Assembly: GCF_020165985.1 (NCBI RefSeq)
Contig: NZ_JAIUKZ010000006.1
Location: 62,001-126,000, forward strand
DNA from: Bacillus sp. RAR_GA_16
GTDB taxonomy: Bacteria; Bacillota; Bacilli; Bacillales; Guptibacillaceae
Length of the DNA stretch: 64,000 bases
Direction: 5' to 3'
Made by a program: the position numbers and the translations under genes. Position 1 is the stretch's first letter. The number at the start of each line of letters is the position of its first letter. Positions 11,422-19,226 of the stretch are shown piece by piece. A model generated the notes under the pieces. The model saw only the letters and a program-made list of their open reading frames with translations, was not told where the DNA came from and did not search any database.

Positions 11422-11450
11422 TTGACAAGGTCATACGTACTAGATATACT
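11422..11450 (+). promoter_or_regulatory. strong sigma-A-type promoter for the NSS transporter genes
   Basis: Consensus TTGACA (11422-11427), 17-base spacer, TATACT (11445-11450). The start would be near 11457, leaving a leader of about 90 bases. Confidence 0.82.
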
Positions 11451-11548
11451 ATAAACAAAATAATCTGAATTTACTTAAAAGTCTTAACCTTTTTCTGGAA
11501 GGAGGCTTATGGTGAAAAGGGTTTAATTTGTTCAAGGGGGTAATTCAT

Positions 11549-13075
11549 TTGGAAAATCGTGCGCAATGGGGAACGAGGGCTGGATTTATTTTAGCCGCAG
11601 TTGGATCAGCAATAGGTCTAGGAAACATTTGGAGATTTCCAGCCGTTGCTTATGACAATGGTGGCGGGGCATTTTTTATACCTTATTTATTTGCATTACT
11701 AACAGCTGGAATTCCAATTTTAATTCTTGAATTTACAATGGGTCATAAGTTCCGAGGATCAGCGCCGCTTTCATTCTTTAGAATGAATAAAAAGATGGAG
11801 TGGCTTGGTTGGTGGGGCGTAATCGTTGCCTTTGTTATTTCGACTTACTACGCCGTTATTATTGCATGGGCGATCTCGTATAGTTATTTTGCTTTTAACC
11901 AGAGTTGGGGAGCCGACACAGAAGCATTTCTCTTTAATGACTACTTGAAGTTGACGGTTGATCCTGGACAAACGGGTAGTATCGTACCTGGGGTTTTCAT
12001 TCCGTTAATTGCCGTTTGGATCATCACATTAGGCGTTCTTCTTGCTGGTGTTAAAAAAGGAATTGAACGTGCAAACAAAATTTTCATTCCTACATTAGTC
12101 GTTCTTTTCTTAATTATCGTTATTCGCGCAGTAACGCTTCCTGGGGCTGCTGAAGGGCTAGATGCTTTCTTCACACCGAATTTTGATAGCATTACTTCTG
12201 GTAGTGTTTGGGTGGCTGCTTATGGACAAATCTTCTTCAGTTTATCGATTGCTTTTGCTATTATGATTACTTATTCTAGTTACTTACCTAAGAAGTCAGA
12301 TATTACGAATAACGCCTTTATTACTGGTTTCGGAAACTCGGCATTCGAACTTCTTGCTGGTATTGGTGTATTCTCTGCACTGGGTTTTATGGCACAACAG
12401 CAAGGACTAAGCGTTGGTGAAGTCGTGAGCGGTGGCGTAGGACTAGCCTTCGTTGTCTTCCCACAAATTATTAATGAGTTCCCAGCATTGAACGGTTTGT
12501 TTGGATTCCTTTTCTTTGCGTCACTTGTTCTTGCAGGATTGTCTTCACTTATTTCCATTTCAGAAACGTACGTTGCAGGGGTTTCTGAGAAGTTTGGCAT
12601 TTCTCGTACAAAAGCGGTACTTATTGGAGGAGGGATTTCTTCCATTATCTCCATTCTCTTTGCCACTCAGGGTGGATTGTTCTTCCTTGATGCGGCGGAT
12701 TACTTTATTAACCAGTTCGGAATTGCGTTTGTAGGACTTGTTGAAGTAGTTGTTGTCGCATGGTTCCTTCGTGAGCTTAATACACTTGAAGCTCATGCGA
12801 ATGGTATTTCAGATATTTCATTGAAATATTGGTGGAAAGCTTGCCTTGGAGTCATTACTCCGCTTGTTCTTGGATATATGATGTTTGATCTATTTAAAAC
12901 AAATCTTCTTCGTCAATTTGATACACCTACAGGAAACTATGAAGGCTACTCAAACGGCTTTATCCTATATAGCGGCTGGGCTGTCGCAGGGTTCGCACTT
13001 CTCGTTGGTATTCTATTTAGTCTAAAAAAATGGGATGCGAAAGCAGAACAGCAAAAGTACAAGGAGGTAAGTTAA
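11549..13075 (+). CDS. NSS-family Na+-dependent transporter, MetP-like large subunit
   Basis: Neurotransmitter:sodium symporter family (SNF) transporter of about 508 residues and 11-12 membrane helices. The N terminus has the family signature GSAIGLGNIWRFP in helix 1, which forms the Na+ and substrate site. The longest frame opens at TTG 11528, but AAGGGGG (11534-11540) stands inside it, so I place the start at TTG 11549. A small single-helix subunit gene follows immediately, the arrangement of the methionine/alanine importer MetPS. The amino-acid substrate is inferred from that pairing. Confidence 0.86.
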   Translation: MENRAQWGTRAGFILAAVGSAIGLGNIWRFPAVAYDNGGGAFFIPYLFALLTAGIPILILEFTMGHKFRGSAPLSFFRMNKKMEWLGWWGVIVAFVISTYYAVIIAWAISYSYFAFNQSWGADTEAFLFNDYLKLTVDPGQTGSIVPGVFIPLIAVWIITLGVLLAGVKKGIERANKIFIPTLVVLFLIIVIRAVTLPGAAEGLDAFFTPNFDSITSGSVWVAAYGQIFFSLSIAFAIMITYSSYLPKKSDITNNAFITGFGNSAFELLAGIGVFSALGFMAQQQGLSVGEVVSGGVGLAFVVFPQIINEFPALNGLFGFLFFASLVLAGLSSLISISETYVAGVSEKFGISRTKAVLIGGGISSIISILFATQGGLFFLDAADYFINQFGIAFVGLVEVVVVAWFLRELNTLEAHANGISDISLKYWWKACLGVITPLVLGYMMFDLFKTNLLRQFDTPTGNYEGYSNGFILYSGWAVAGFALLVGILFSLKKWDAKAEQQKYKEVS

Positions 13076-13076
13076 T

Positions 13077-13181
13077 ATGGGTGGCAGCGCGATCTTTATG
13101 ATGATTGTTGGGATGGTCATTATCTGGGGAGGACTTGCAGCAAGTATTCTAAATGCTGTTCGAGTTTCCAAAAAACAATAA
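13077..13181 (+). CDS. MetS-type small subunit of the NSS transporter
   Basis: 34-residue protein with one transmembrane helix (about residues 5-28: GSAIFMMIVGMVIIWGGLAA) and a short basic tail (RVSKKQ). It begins one base after the stop of the NSS transporter gene, with AAGGAGG just upstream. Length, helix, tail and position match the methionine/alanine import small subunit family (MetS), which in Corynebacterium is needed for transport by MetP. Confidence 0.85.
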   Translation: MGGSAIFMMIVGMVIIWGGLAASILNAVRVSKKQ

Positions 13182-13186
13182 AACCA

Positions 13187-13220
13187 AAAGAAGAACTAGC
13201 GCGCTAGTTCTTCTTTTTTT
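13187..13220. terminator. bidirectional terminator, metS-like gene / lytH
   Basis: Perfect palindrome around AACTAGCGCGCTAGTT flanked by an A run and a T run. It serves the + strand transporter genes and convergent lytH. Confidence 0.88.
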
Positions 13221-14205
13221 ATGACTTTTTACGAGCTCTTTCTTGACGTTCCCAAAGTCGTAAGGAAGGATAAGGATCATACGACCACTCGGTTCGACTA
13301 TTGTCTTTATAAATCCCATAATGCAAATGAGGTGGAAACTTTCCGGCTGTTCCTTTAGGTCCATAACCTGAGCTACCAACATAGCCAATGATTTCACCAG
13401 GTTGAACAACGCTCCCCTTCTCAATCCCTTTTTCAAAACCGTTTAAATGTGCGTAATAGTGATAATTCCCATCAATGTCTCGTATGCCTATGCGCCAGCC
13501 TCCATACTCATTCCAGCCTTTTGTTTCGACCGTTCCGTAGCTTGTGGCTTTCACGCTAACGCCATAAGAAGCAAAAATATCGGTTCCCTCATGAATGCGT
13601 AGCCCACCCCAACCGCGGCGGTCACCCCATGTACTTCGGTAACTGTAGTTTGCGTGCAGGGGAACTGGAAAAGCATGTTTATTGAGCTTTAACGTTTCGA
13701 AGCGTTTATAGACAGCACTATGGCTTGAAATAGTTCGTACCGCCTGATCGCGATGGTAAAAGTCCCATAATCCTATTTGGAGGTCTTCGAATGACGTGCC
13801 ATATTTTTGCAAGAAGTCACCAATTGTGAAAAGAAGATCTTCATCATTCGTTCGTTCTGCTTTTCCGTCCCCGTTCCCATCGAGTCCAATGCCGCCAAAA
13901 AACGAAATCGACTCTGTGCTCGTATCCTCTTTATTTGGATTAGCTGCGCCAGCCCATTTTTCTGGAGGGATGTAAATGGCAATCGCTCCTTTTTCGCGTG
14001 GGATATCTTTTTGAGATCGCCTAATGCTTCTTTCATATTGATCAATAGCGGCGTAAACATACCATGGTACCTGGGTGACGGTTTCCATCTTATGAAACAA
14101 CATCATCCGTTCATTTCTTGCTTTATCTTCATCTATTTCAGCAGAGAGCACATTAGCTGGTATGAGAAAGAAAAGAACAAGGATAAGAAAACTGTATTTT
14201 CTCAA
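13219..14205 (-). CDS. lytH: LytH-like M23 peptidase, spore cell-wall endopeptidase
   Basis: 328-residue secreted protein. A signal peptide (MRKYSFLILVLFFLIPANVLSA) is followed by a middle region and a C-terminal M23 peptidase domain with the zinc motifs HEGTD (near residue 210) and HLHYG (near 295). B. subtilis LytH (YunA) is a sigma-K-controlled L-alanine-D-glutamate endopeptidase that trims spore cortex peptidoglycan. Length (B. subtilis about 326) and position next to lipA support orthology. Start is TTG with GGAG nine bases upstream. The middle region contains a DGNGDGKAE stretch in an FFGGIGLDGNGDG context. Confidence 0.87.
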   Translation of the reverse strand: MRKYSFLILVLFFLIPANVLSAEIDEDKARNERMMLFHKMETVTQVPWYVYAAIDQYERSIRRSQKDIPREKGAIAIYIPPEKWAGAANPNKEDTSTESISFFGGIGLDGNGDGKAERTNDEDLLFTIGDFLQKYGTSFEDLQIGLWDFYHRDQAVRTISSHSAVYKRFETLKLNKHAFPVPLHANYSYRSTWGDRRGWGGLRIHEGTDIFASYGVSVKATSYGTVETKGWNEYGGWRIGIRDIDGNYHYYAHLNGFEKGIEKGSVVQPGEIIGYVGSSGYGPKGTAGKFPPHLHYGIYKDNSRTEWSYDPYPSLRLWERQERARKKS

Positions 14206-14387
14206 TTGTTTCTTCTCCTTTCGTATTTGTCATTACACTTAGTTTGCTTTTCAAATCGTAAAACATTAGATCTAAATAATGGAAGGTCTAAAGTCTTAAT
14301 CGTCAAGAGATTCACACTTTTTATGGAAATGGAAGGGTTATCTATGGTATTCTTTAATACAGAAAAGCGATAGGTGAGGTGATTAGA

Positions 14388-15275
14388 TTGAGTAAGAAAG
14401 AAGAGTATCTAAGAAAACCGGAATGGTTGAAAATAAAATTAAATACGAACGAGAATTATAAAGGTCTTAAAAAGATGATGCGTGAGAAGAAACTACATAC
14501 GGTCTGCGAGGAAGCGCGTTGTCCTAATATTCATGAGTGCTGGGCTGTACGTAAAACAGCGACGTTTATGATTCTTGGCGATGTTTGTACGCGCGCATGC
14601 CGTTTCTGTGCCGTTAAAACGGGTCTTCCTACAGAGCTTGATTGGGCAGAACCAGAGCGCGTAGCAGATTCTGTCGAACAAATGGGCTTAAAGCACGTTG
14701 TGATTACAGCGGTAGCGCGTGACGATCTAAAAGATGGCGGTGCAGCTGTATTTGCTGAAACCGTTCGTGCTATTCGTAGAAAAAATCCATTCTGCTCGAT
14801 TGAAGTCCTTCCATCAGATATGGGCGGACAATACGAAGCGCTTGAAACGCTTATGGATGCGAAGCCAGATATTATGAACCATAACATTGAGACGGTTGAA
14901 CGTTTAACGCCAAGAGTCCGAGCTCGTGCAAAATACCGCCGTACGCTTGAATTTCTTCAGCGAGCAAAAGAAATGAATCCTGAGATTCCAACGAAATCCA
15001 GTATTATGTTGGGGCTAGGAGAAACAAAAGAAGAAATTATTCAAACACTTGATGACCTTCGTGCACATGATGTTGATATTGTTACGCTTGGTCAATATTT
15101 ACAGCCTTCGAAAAAGCATTTAAAGGTTGAGAAATATTGGACACCTCAAGAATTTCTTGAGCTAAAAGATATCGCATTAGAAAAAGGGTTTAAGCACTGT
15201 GAATCTGGTCCAATGGTTCGTTCTTCCTACCATGCCGATGAACAAGTTAATGCCGCGAAACAAGCAACAAACTAA
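14388..15275 (+). CDS. lipA: LipA, lipoyl synthase
   Basis: 295-residue radical-SAM enzyme that inserts two sulfurs into protein-bound octanoyl groups. Both cluster motifs are visible: the auxiliary [12 protein letters not shown] (near residue 40) and the radical-SAM CTRACRFC (near 68); the family end RSSYHAD is present. The frame opens at GTG 14379, but AGGTGAGG (14372-14379) and the usual [14 protein letters not shown] start favour TTG 14388. It needs Fe-S clusters, linking it to the suf operon in this window. Confidence 0.95.
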   Translation: MSKKEEYLRKPEWLKIKLNTNENYKGLKKMMREKKLHTVCEEARCPNIHECWAVRKTATFMILGDVCTRACRFCAVKTGLPTELDWAEPERVADSVEQMGLKHVVITAVARDDLKDGGAAVFAETVRAIRRKNPFCSIEVLPSDMGGQYEALETLMDAKPDIMNHNIETVERLTPRVRARAKYRRTLEFLQRAKEMNPEIPTKSSIMLGLGETKEEIIQTLDDLRAHDVDIVTLGQYLQPSKKHLKVEKYWTPQEFLELKDIALEKGFKHCESGPMVRSSYHADEQVNAAKQATN

Positions 15276-15289
15276 GTATATAAACGAGA

Positions 15290-15320
15290 AAAATCGGCCT
15301 GTAGAGGGCCGATTTTTTTT
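15290..15320. terminator. bidirectional terminator lipA / yutC
   Basis: AAAATCGGCC pairs with GGCCGATTTT around a 7-base loop, with flanking A and T runs; shared by convergent genes. Confidence 0.88.
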
Positions 15321-15978
15321 ACTTCGACATCATTTCTTTTCCTTTTGAATCGTTTAATTCGTCATTCATTTCGCCTTTCATTTCACCGTTCTCGTTCTCT
15401 CCGTCGCTTACTTTCTTCCCTTGGGGCGCTTTTTTCATCTTCGCAATGGTTTGTTCAATGCTCTTATCTAATTCACCGTTTGCGGTAGATGCGTTCTGAT
15501 AGCGCTCAACTTCTGCAATCATTCCTTCTTCGTCGGAAACATAGACATGATAATATCTTGGAATAACCGAGAGGGCCGTTTTCTTTACTTGATCAGCTGT
15601 TGCATCACGATTTTTCGTTGTCGATTTGTAAGCAATCAACACTTCTTCGTCCGTCACGAGTGTGGCCACATCATTCACGTATGGAAGAACGATAGCCATT
15701 GAACCGATCATATCCGATAGGCGATCGCGATCAAGATAAGCGATGTTCTCAGGTTGCTTTTGAGAATTCATGTTGTTCGTATTTCGTGTGTGGCGAACAT
15801 AACCAAATCCGCCCTTTTTGGACTTTTCTTGTGAGTCTGCGGTGTTCATTCCGTACTCTTCAGGATCCGTTTTAACTGGAGTTAAATCGGCGTGGTCAAA
15901 AGAATCAGTCGCATTTTCTCCCTGGCAAGCTGTAATGCCGATAGCAAGAGGAAGGATTAGCAGTATGTGTTTTTTCAA
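15319..15978 (-). CDS. yutC: YhcN/YlaJ-family sporulation lipoprotein
   Basis: 219-residue lipoprotein. The lipobox ITAC at residues 15-18 predicts lipidation at Cys18. The centre (about residues 85-165) resembles the YhcN/YlaJ domain found in forespore and germination lipoproteins. The C-terminal tail is rich in Glu, Asn and Lys and low in complexity. B. subtilis has yutC in this place, between lipA and yutD. Function is unknown beyond the link to spores. Confidence 0.8.
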   Translation of the reverse strand: MKKHILLILPLAIGITACQGENATDSFDHADLTPVKTDPEEYGMNTADSQEKSKKGGFGYVRHTRNTNNMNSQKQPENIAYLDRDRLSDMIGSMAIVLPYVNDVATLVTDEEVLIAYKSTTKNRDATADQVKKTALSVIPRYYHVYVSDEEGMIAEVERYQNASTANGELDKSIEQTIAKMKKAPQGKKVSDGENENGEMKGEMNDELNDSKGKEMMSK

Positions 15979-16103
15979 AAATCTTCACCTCCATACTGTT
16001 ATCATGACCGAACTGAGTTTCTTTTTTCCTGGTATTACTTGGACAATTCTAATAAAAAAGGTATCATTAGACTAATGAGCCCATTTGAAATGAGGGAAGT
16101 AGC

Positions 16104-16409
16104 ATGATTAAAGTGAATCAACATACATTTGAGTTGATGAAGGATGAAAGGGAGGGCTGGAACGAAGAAGCCTTTCTTGCTCGATATAGTGAAATTCTAG
16201 ATAAATATGACTATATTGTCGGTGATTGGGGATACGGTCAACTTCGATTAAAAGGATTTTTTGATGATCGTAATCAGAAAGCGACGTTTGATACAAAATT
16301 CAGTACAGTGCTGGATTATTTGTATGAATACTGCAATTTTGGCTGTCCTTATTTTGTATTAAAAAAGCAAAAGAAAGAAAAACCAAAAAAGCAACAGCAA
16401 GAAGCATAA
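16104..16409 (+). CDS. yutD: YutD family protein (DUF1027)
   Basis: 101-residue cytoplasmic protein. The block YDYIVGDWGYGQLRLKGFF followed by YLYEYCNFGCPYFVL is the conserved core of the YutD family. The tail is strongly basic (KKQKKEKPKKQ). Function is unknown, though the gene is widely conserved in Bacilli. RBS GAGGGAAG precedes the ATG. Confidence 0.87.
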   Translation: MIKVNQHTFELMKDEREGWNEEAFLARYSEILDKYDYIVGDWGYGQLRLKGFFDDRNQKATFDTKFSTVLDYLYEYCNFGCPYFVLKKQKKEKPKKQQQEA

Positions 16410-16430
16410 GCCCTGATTAGGCTTATGCTT
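16402..16430. terminator. hairpin shared by yutD and the convergent small gene
   Basis: 11-bp stem (16402-16412 with 16420-16430), loop of 7. It overlaps both 3' ends. The T tract is poor on + and better on the - strand. Confidence 0.65.
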
Positions 16431-16692
16431 TGTATGGTTTTTCAGAGTCCTTTTCTGGATCATCATGTGGTGGATGTGAGCCAGGATCTTGGCGGGGTAA
16501 ATGTTGGTGAAGGTTTTTGTTTTCGTAGTTAAACGCACTATAGGAGCGCTGTCCTTCTCGCCATGGAGTTGTTTTACCCAACTTTTTATTGACCGGAGAA
16601 CCATAAGGCCCTTCTGGGGTATCTTCAGGAAGGACATAATTTCGTCCTTTCTCTACATTGGCAAAGTCTTGATAATCTTCATCATCAAACAT
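16423..16692 (-). CDS. small acidic/basic hypothetical protein
   Basis: 89-residue soluble protein that I do not recognise. It is very hydrophilic, with no membrane segment or cysteine pair. The second half is rich in Pro, His and Asp (DPGSHPPHDDPEKD) and is probably disordered. RBS AAAGGTGG stands before the ATG. It sits between yutD and the DUF3055 gene on the opposite strand to yutD. The good RBS and terminator support a real gene. Confidence 0.65.
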   Translation of the reverse strand: MFDDEDYQDFANVEKGRNYVLPEDTPEGPYGSPVNKKLGKTTPWREGQRSYSAFNYENKNLHQHLPRQDPGSHPPHDDPEKDSEKPYKA

Positions 16693-16741
16693 GAATAAAC
16701 ACCACCTTTAGGAGGTAGTGTATTCAGTGCGTTCGAAAATA

Positions 16742-17017
16742 TTAGTGACTTAACACTTCTCTTAAGAAGTTGCGAAGTTCTTCTGCATCTTCTTCATTGA
16801 GAGAATAGGCATGCTCGAGGTTTCCAGGCTCAATTAGATCATCGTGGCCGATAATTGCAAATTTGCCTCCTTGAATATCGAGGACTAACGATTTTCCATA
16901 AAAACGATCTGATTTTACAATACATAAGTCAAAGCGATGATTGCTTCCCATAAAGCACACGAATCTGGCTTCAGTGGCCTCTTGTTCGTCGTAAATGAGT
17001 TGTTCATCTTCCATCAT
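16742..17017 (-). CDS. DUF3055 family protein
   Basis: 91-residue cytoplasmic protein. The segment RFVCFMGSNHRFDLCIVKSD followed by FYGKSLVLDIQGG and the acidic EEDAEELRNFLREVL end match DUF3055, a small Firmicute family of unknown function. Two adjacent ATGs (17017 and 17014) follow AAGGAGG; either may be used. It is transcribed away from yutE. Confidence 0.8.
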   Translation of the reverse strand: MMEDEQLIYDEQEATEARFVCFMGSNHRFDLCIVKSDRFYGKSLVLDIQGGKFAIIGHDDLIEPGNLEHAYSLNEEDAEELRNFLREVLSH

Positions 17018-17168
17018 AGCACCCTCCTTTTCTAGTTAAACCTATCATACCATCTTATGAAGCGTTCTCAAATAAGCTTTCGTTTAAAATGTAAGCTTTT
17101 GCATTTAGGGATATGATACACTATAAAATAGGAATTCGATTGATTGGATAAGAGGCAGGTGTGTTCAG

Positions 17169-17615
17169 ATGTATTTTGTGGATCGTAAAAAAATTGAAGA
17201 GCAGCTCGGTTATTTTGATAAAATGATTGAGATATTGAAAGCAAGTTCTTTTCAAACAGAACTTCACTTACTTAGCTTGGAAAGACTTCATCATGTGTTT
17301 ATTGAAAGCATGATTGATGTAGGGAATAGTATGATTGATGGATTTATCATGCGCGACCCGGGAAGTTATGAGGATATTATTGAGATCTTGTCTGATGAAA
17401 AAGTAATCTCCTCTGAGAATGCAGAGATGCTAAAGAATGTTGTGAGCATGAGAAAACCGCTTATGCAACAATATGTTCATCTCGATCATGAAGCATTGGA
17501 GCAAAACTTACGGAAAAACCTCAGTGCGCTTGAGCAGTTTCCCGATGATATAAGAAAGTATTTAACTCAAGAATTAGGGGCAGTCTCAGCTTTTCTTCCA
17601 GACAATCATGATTAA
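17169..17615 (+). CDS. yutE: YutE, DUF86/HepT-like HEPN protein
   Basis: 148-residue all-alpha protein of the DUF86 (HepT-like) HEPN family. HepT toxins carry an R-x4-H-x-Y active motif; here the same place (near residues 97-104) reads RKPLMQQY, so His is replaced by Gln. No MNT nucleotidyltransferase antitoxin gene is adjacent. It is therefore probably a housekeeping HEPN-fold protein without RNase toxicity. The position before yutF is conserved with B. subtilis. Confidence 0.83.
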   Translation: MYFVDRKKIEEQLGYFDKMIEILKASSFQTELHLLSLERLHHVFIESMIDVGNSMIDGFIMRDPGSYEDIIEILSDEKVISSENAEMLKNVVSMRKPLMQQYVHLDHEALEQNLRKNLSALEQFPDDIRKYLTQELGAVSAFLPDNHD

Positions 17616-17636
17616 TGTTTAGAAAGGGTGTTTTTG

Positions 17637-17768
17637 ATGAAAGATTGTAAACAAATGAGAAATCAAAAAACTTTCTTATTCAAAACCCCGGTAGCGGAAC
17701 CGCTTTCTATAAATGAAAGCGGTTTTCTTGTGGATTGGTTTAACAAAAGGAGGAAAATAAGAAGATGA
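17637..17768 (+). CDS. possible 43-residue ORF between yutE and yutF
   Basis: ATG 17637 has AAAGGGTG upstream. The frame runs through a terminator-like hairpin and stops at 17766-17768, overlapping the yutF ATG by two bases. The product would be basic, with no recognisable domain. It may be a leader peptide or chance; the hairpin inside argues against a conventional gene. Confidence 0.25.
   Translation: MKDCKQMRNQKTFLFKTPVAEPLSINESGFLVDWFNKRRKIRR
17699..17730 (+). terminator. terminator-like hairpin before yutF
   Basis: Perfect 10-bp stem (17699-17708 with 17716-17725), 7-base loop, TTCTTG follows. It may end yutE transcripts. Confidence 0.6.
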
Positions 17769-18529
17769 AAAACTATAAAGGCTATTTAATTGATCTTGAT
17801 GGCACCATGTATCGAGGTACAGAAAAAATTCACGAGGCAGTTGAGTTCGTGAAGCGATTAAAGGAAGCTAATCTCCCTTATTTATTTGTGACGAACAATT
17901 CGTCTAAACGGAAAGAGCAAGTTTCTGAGAAGCTTGAGGATTTTGGTGTTCCTTGTACCCCAGATCACGTGTTTACAACGAGCATGGCAACGGCGAGCTA
18001 CATTTCAAATGAGAAGAGAGATGCCTCGGTTTATGTAATCGGGGAAGAAGGGATTCGAGATGCTTTAACAGATGTTGGATTAACCATTCAAGACGACAAT
18101 CCAGATTACGTTGTCGTTGGGATTGACCGCTCCATCACGTATGAAAAGTTTGCGAAGGCGTGTATTGCCGTTCGAAATGGCGCTACATTTATTTCGACAA
18201 ATGGCGATATCGCGATCCCAACAGAGCGTGGTTTGCTGCCTGGGAACGGTTCATTGACTTCAGTGGTTTCTGTTTCAACAGAAGTGGATCCGATTTTTAT
18301 TGGGAAACCCGAACCGATCATTATGGAACAAGCATTGGCACAACTTGGCACATCGAAAGAAGAGACGCTAATGGTTGGGGATAATTATCGGACAGATATT
18401 CTCGCAGGTATTAACGCAGGGTTGGATACCCTGCTTGTGCACACGGGTGTCACGACGAAAGAGCACCTCGAGTCAGTGGAAAAGCTCCCAACGTATACTG
18501 TTCAAACATTAGATGAATGGAACATATAA
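17765..18529 (+). CDS. yutF: YutF, HAD-IIA phosphatase
   Basis: 254-residue HAD-superfamily phosphatase of the NagD-like IIA group. Motif I LIDLDGTMYRG (residues 7-17) carries the nucleophile and acid aspartates, motif II is FVTNNSS (about 41-47), and MVGDNYRTDI near residue 203 is motif IV. Members hydrolyse small phosphate esters; the physiological substrate is not clear. RBS AGGAGG precedes the ATG. Confidence 0.9.
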   Translation: MKNYKGYLIDLDGTMYRGTEKIHEAVEFVKRLKEANLPYLFVTNNSSKRKEQVSEKLEDFGVPCTPDHVFTTSMATASYISNEKRDASVYVIGEEGIRDALTDVGLTIQDDNPDYVVVGIDRSITYEKFAKACIAVRNGATFISTNGDIAIPTERGLLPGNGSLTSVVSVSTEVDPIFIGKPEPIIMEQALAQLGTSKEETLMVGDNYRTDILAGINAGLDTLLVHTGVTTKEHLESVEKLPTYTVQTLDEWNI

Positions 18530-18555
18530 AAACGCCCCAGAGGGCGTTTTTATTT
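18528..18555. terminator. bidirectional terminator yutF / yutG
   Basis: AAAAACGCCC pairs with GGGCGTTTTT around a 4-base loop, shared by convergent genes. Confidence 0.88.
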
Positions 18556-18559
18556 TGGC

Positions 18560-19057
18560 TTATTCCGTTTTTTGTGCGCGATGTGCGAGACGGCTTGAAG
18601 CAGCTGCCGCAATGGCACCAACAATATCATCAAGGTACGTGTGACATTCACCTGTCGTTTTATCATTTAATCGTTCAAGGATGCCTGGTTTTTGCTTATC
18701 AATAAATCCATAGTTTGTAAATCCTATGGAACCATATACATTCACAATGGATAAAGCAATAATTTCATCTACTCCATATAATCCTTCATCTTTCATTAAA
18801 ATATCTTGTAGCGGCTGATCGAGCATCTTTCTTTCGGTTAATTCATCAAGCTGAATACCCGTTAATACAGCATTTTGAACTTCTCTTTTTGAAAGCACCC
18901 GCTCCACATTTTGAATACACGTTTCGATTTGAAGGTTAGGGTGATATTTTTCTTGAAGGTAATAAACAAGGTCTGCAATGTCTTTAACTTCAACGCCGCG
19001 TTCTTTTAATTTACTTCTTGCTGCTTTTTCGACAAGGTCCATAGATTCTTGGCCCAT
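18560..19057 (-). CDS. yutG: YutG, phosphatidylglycerophosphatase A family (LtrC-like)
   Basis: 165-residue protein of the PgpA-related family. The motif stretch YGVDEIIALSIVNVYGSIG, then ERLNDK and the C-terminal HTYLDDIVGAIAAA, match the family. PgpA enzymes dephosphorylate phosphatidylglycerophosphate. This Gram-positive branch (LtrC) is shorter in membrane segments and its activity is less certain. The open frame extends 32 codons upstream, but AGGTGG stands only before ATG 19057, so I use that start. Confidence 0.83.
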   Translation of the reverse strand: MGQESMDLVEKAARSKLKERGVEVKDIADLVYYLQEKYHPNLQIETCIQNVERVLSKREVQNAVLTGIQLDELTERKMLDQPLQDILMKDEGLYGVDEIIALSIVNVYGSIGFTNYGFIDKQKPGILERLNDKTTGECHTYLDDIVGAIAAAASSRLAHRAQKTE

Positions 19058-19226
19058 TCTAGTCCCACCTAACTTTATAGTAAATTGGTATTGGATAGAG
19101 TTGATTATATTAGTATATGGAGAAAGGCATAGAAATATGACAGTAAAGTTCAAAAGAAGCCATTACACCGATTGGGCGCTTTAGGCATATAGTACACATA
19201 CAAAGACGAAATGTCGGAGGGTTAGC

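Noticed and set aside
13807-14373. A 188-residue ORF on the + strand opposite lytH.
   Set aside because: It is the complement of the lytH coding sequence, has no RBS and its product is not protein-like.
17169-17615. HepT/MntA toxin-antitoxin module.
   Set aside because: No nucleotidyltransferase neighbour and the catalytic histidine is replaced; the gene order is ordinary yutE.
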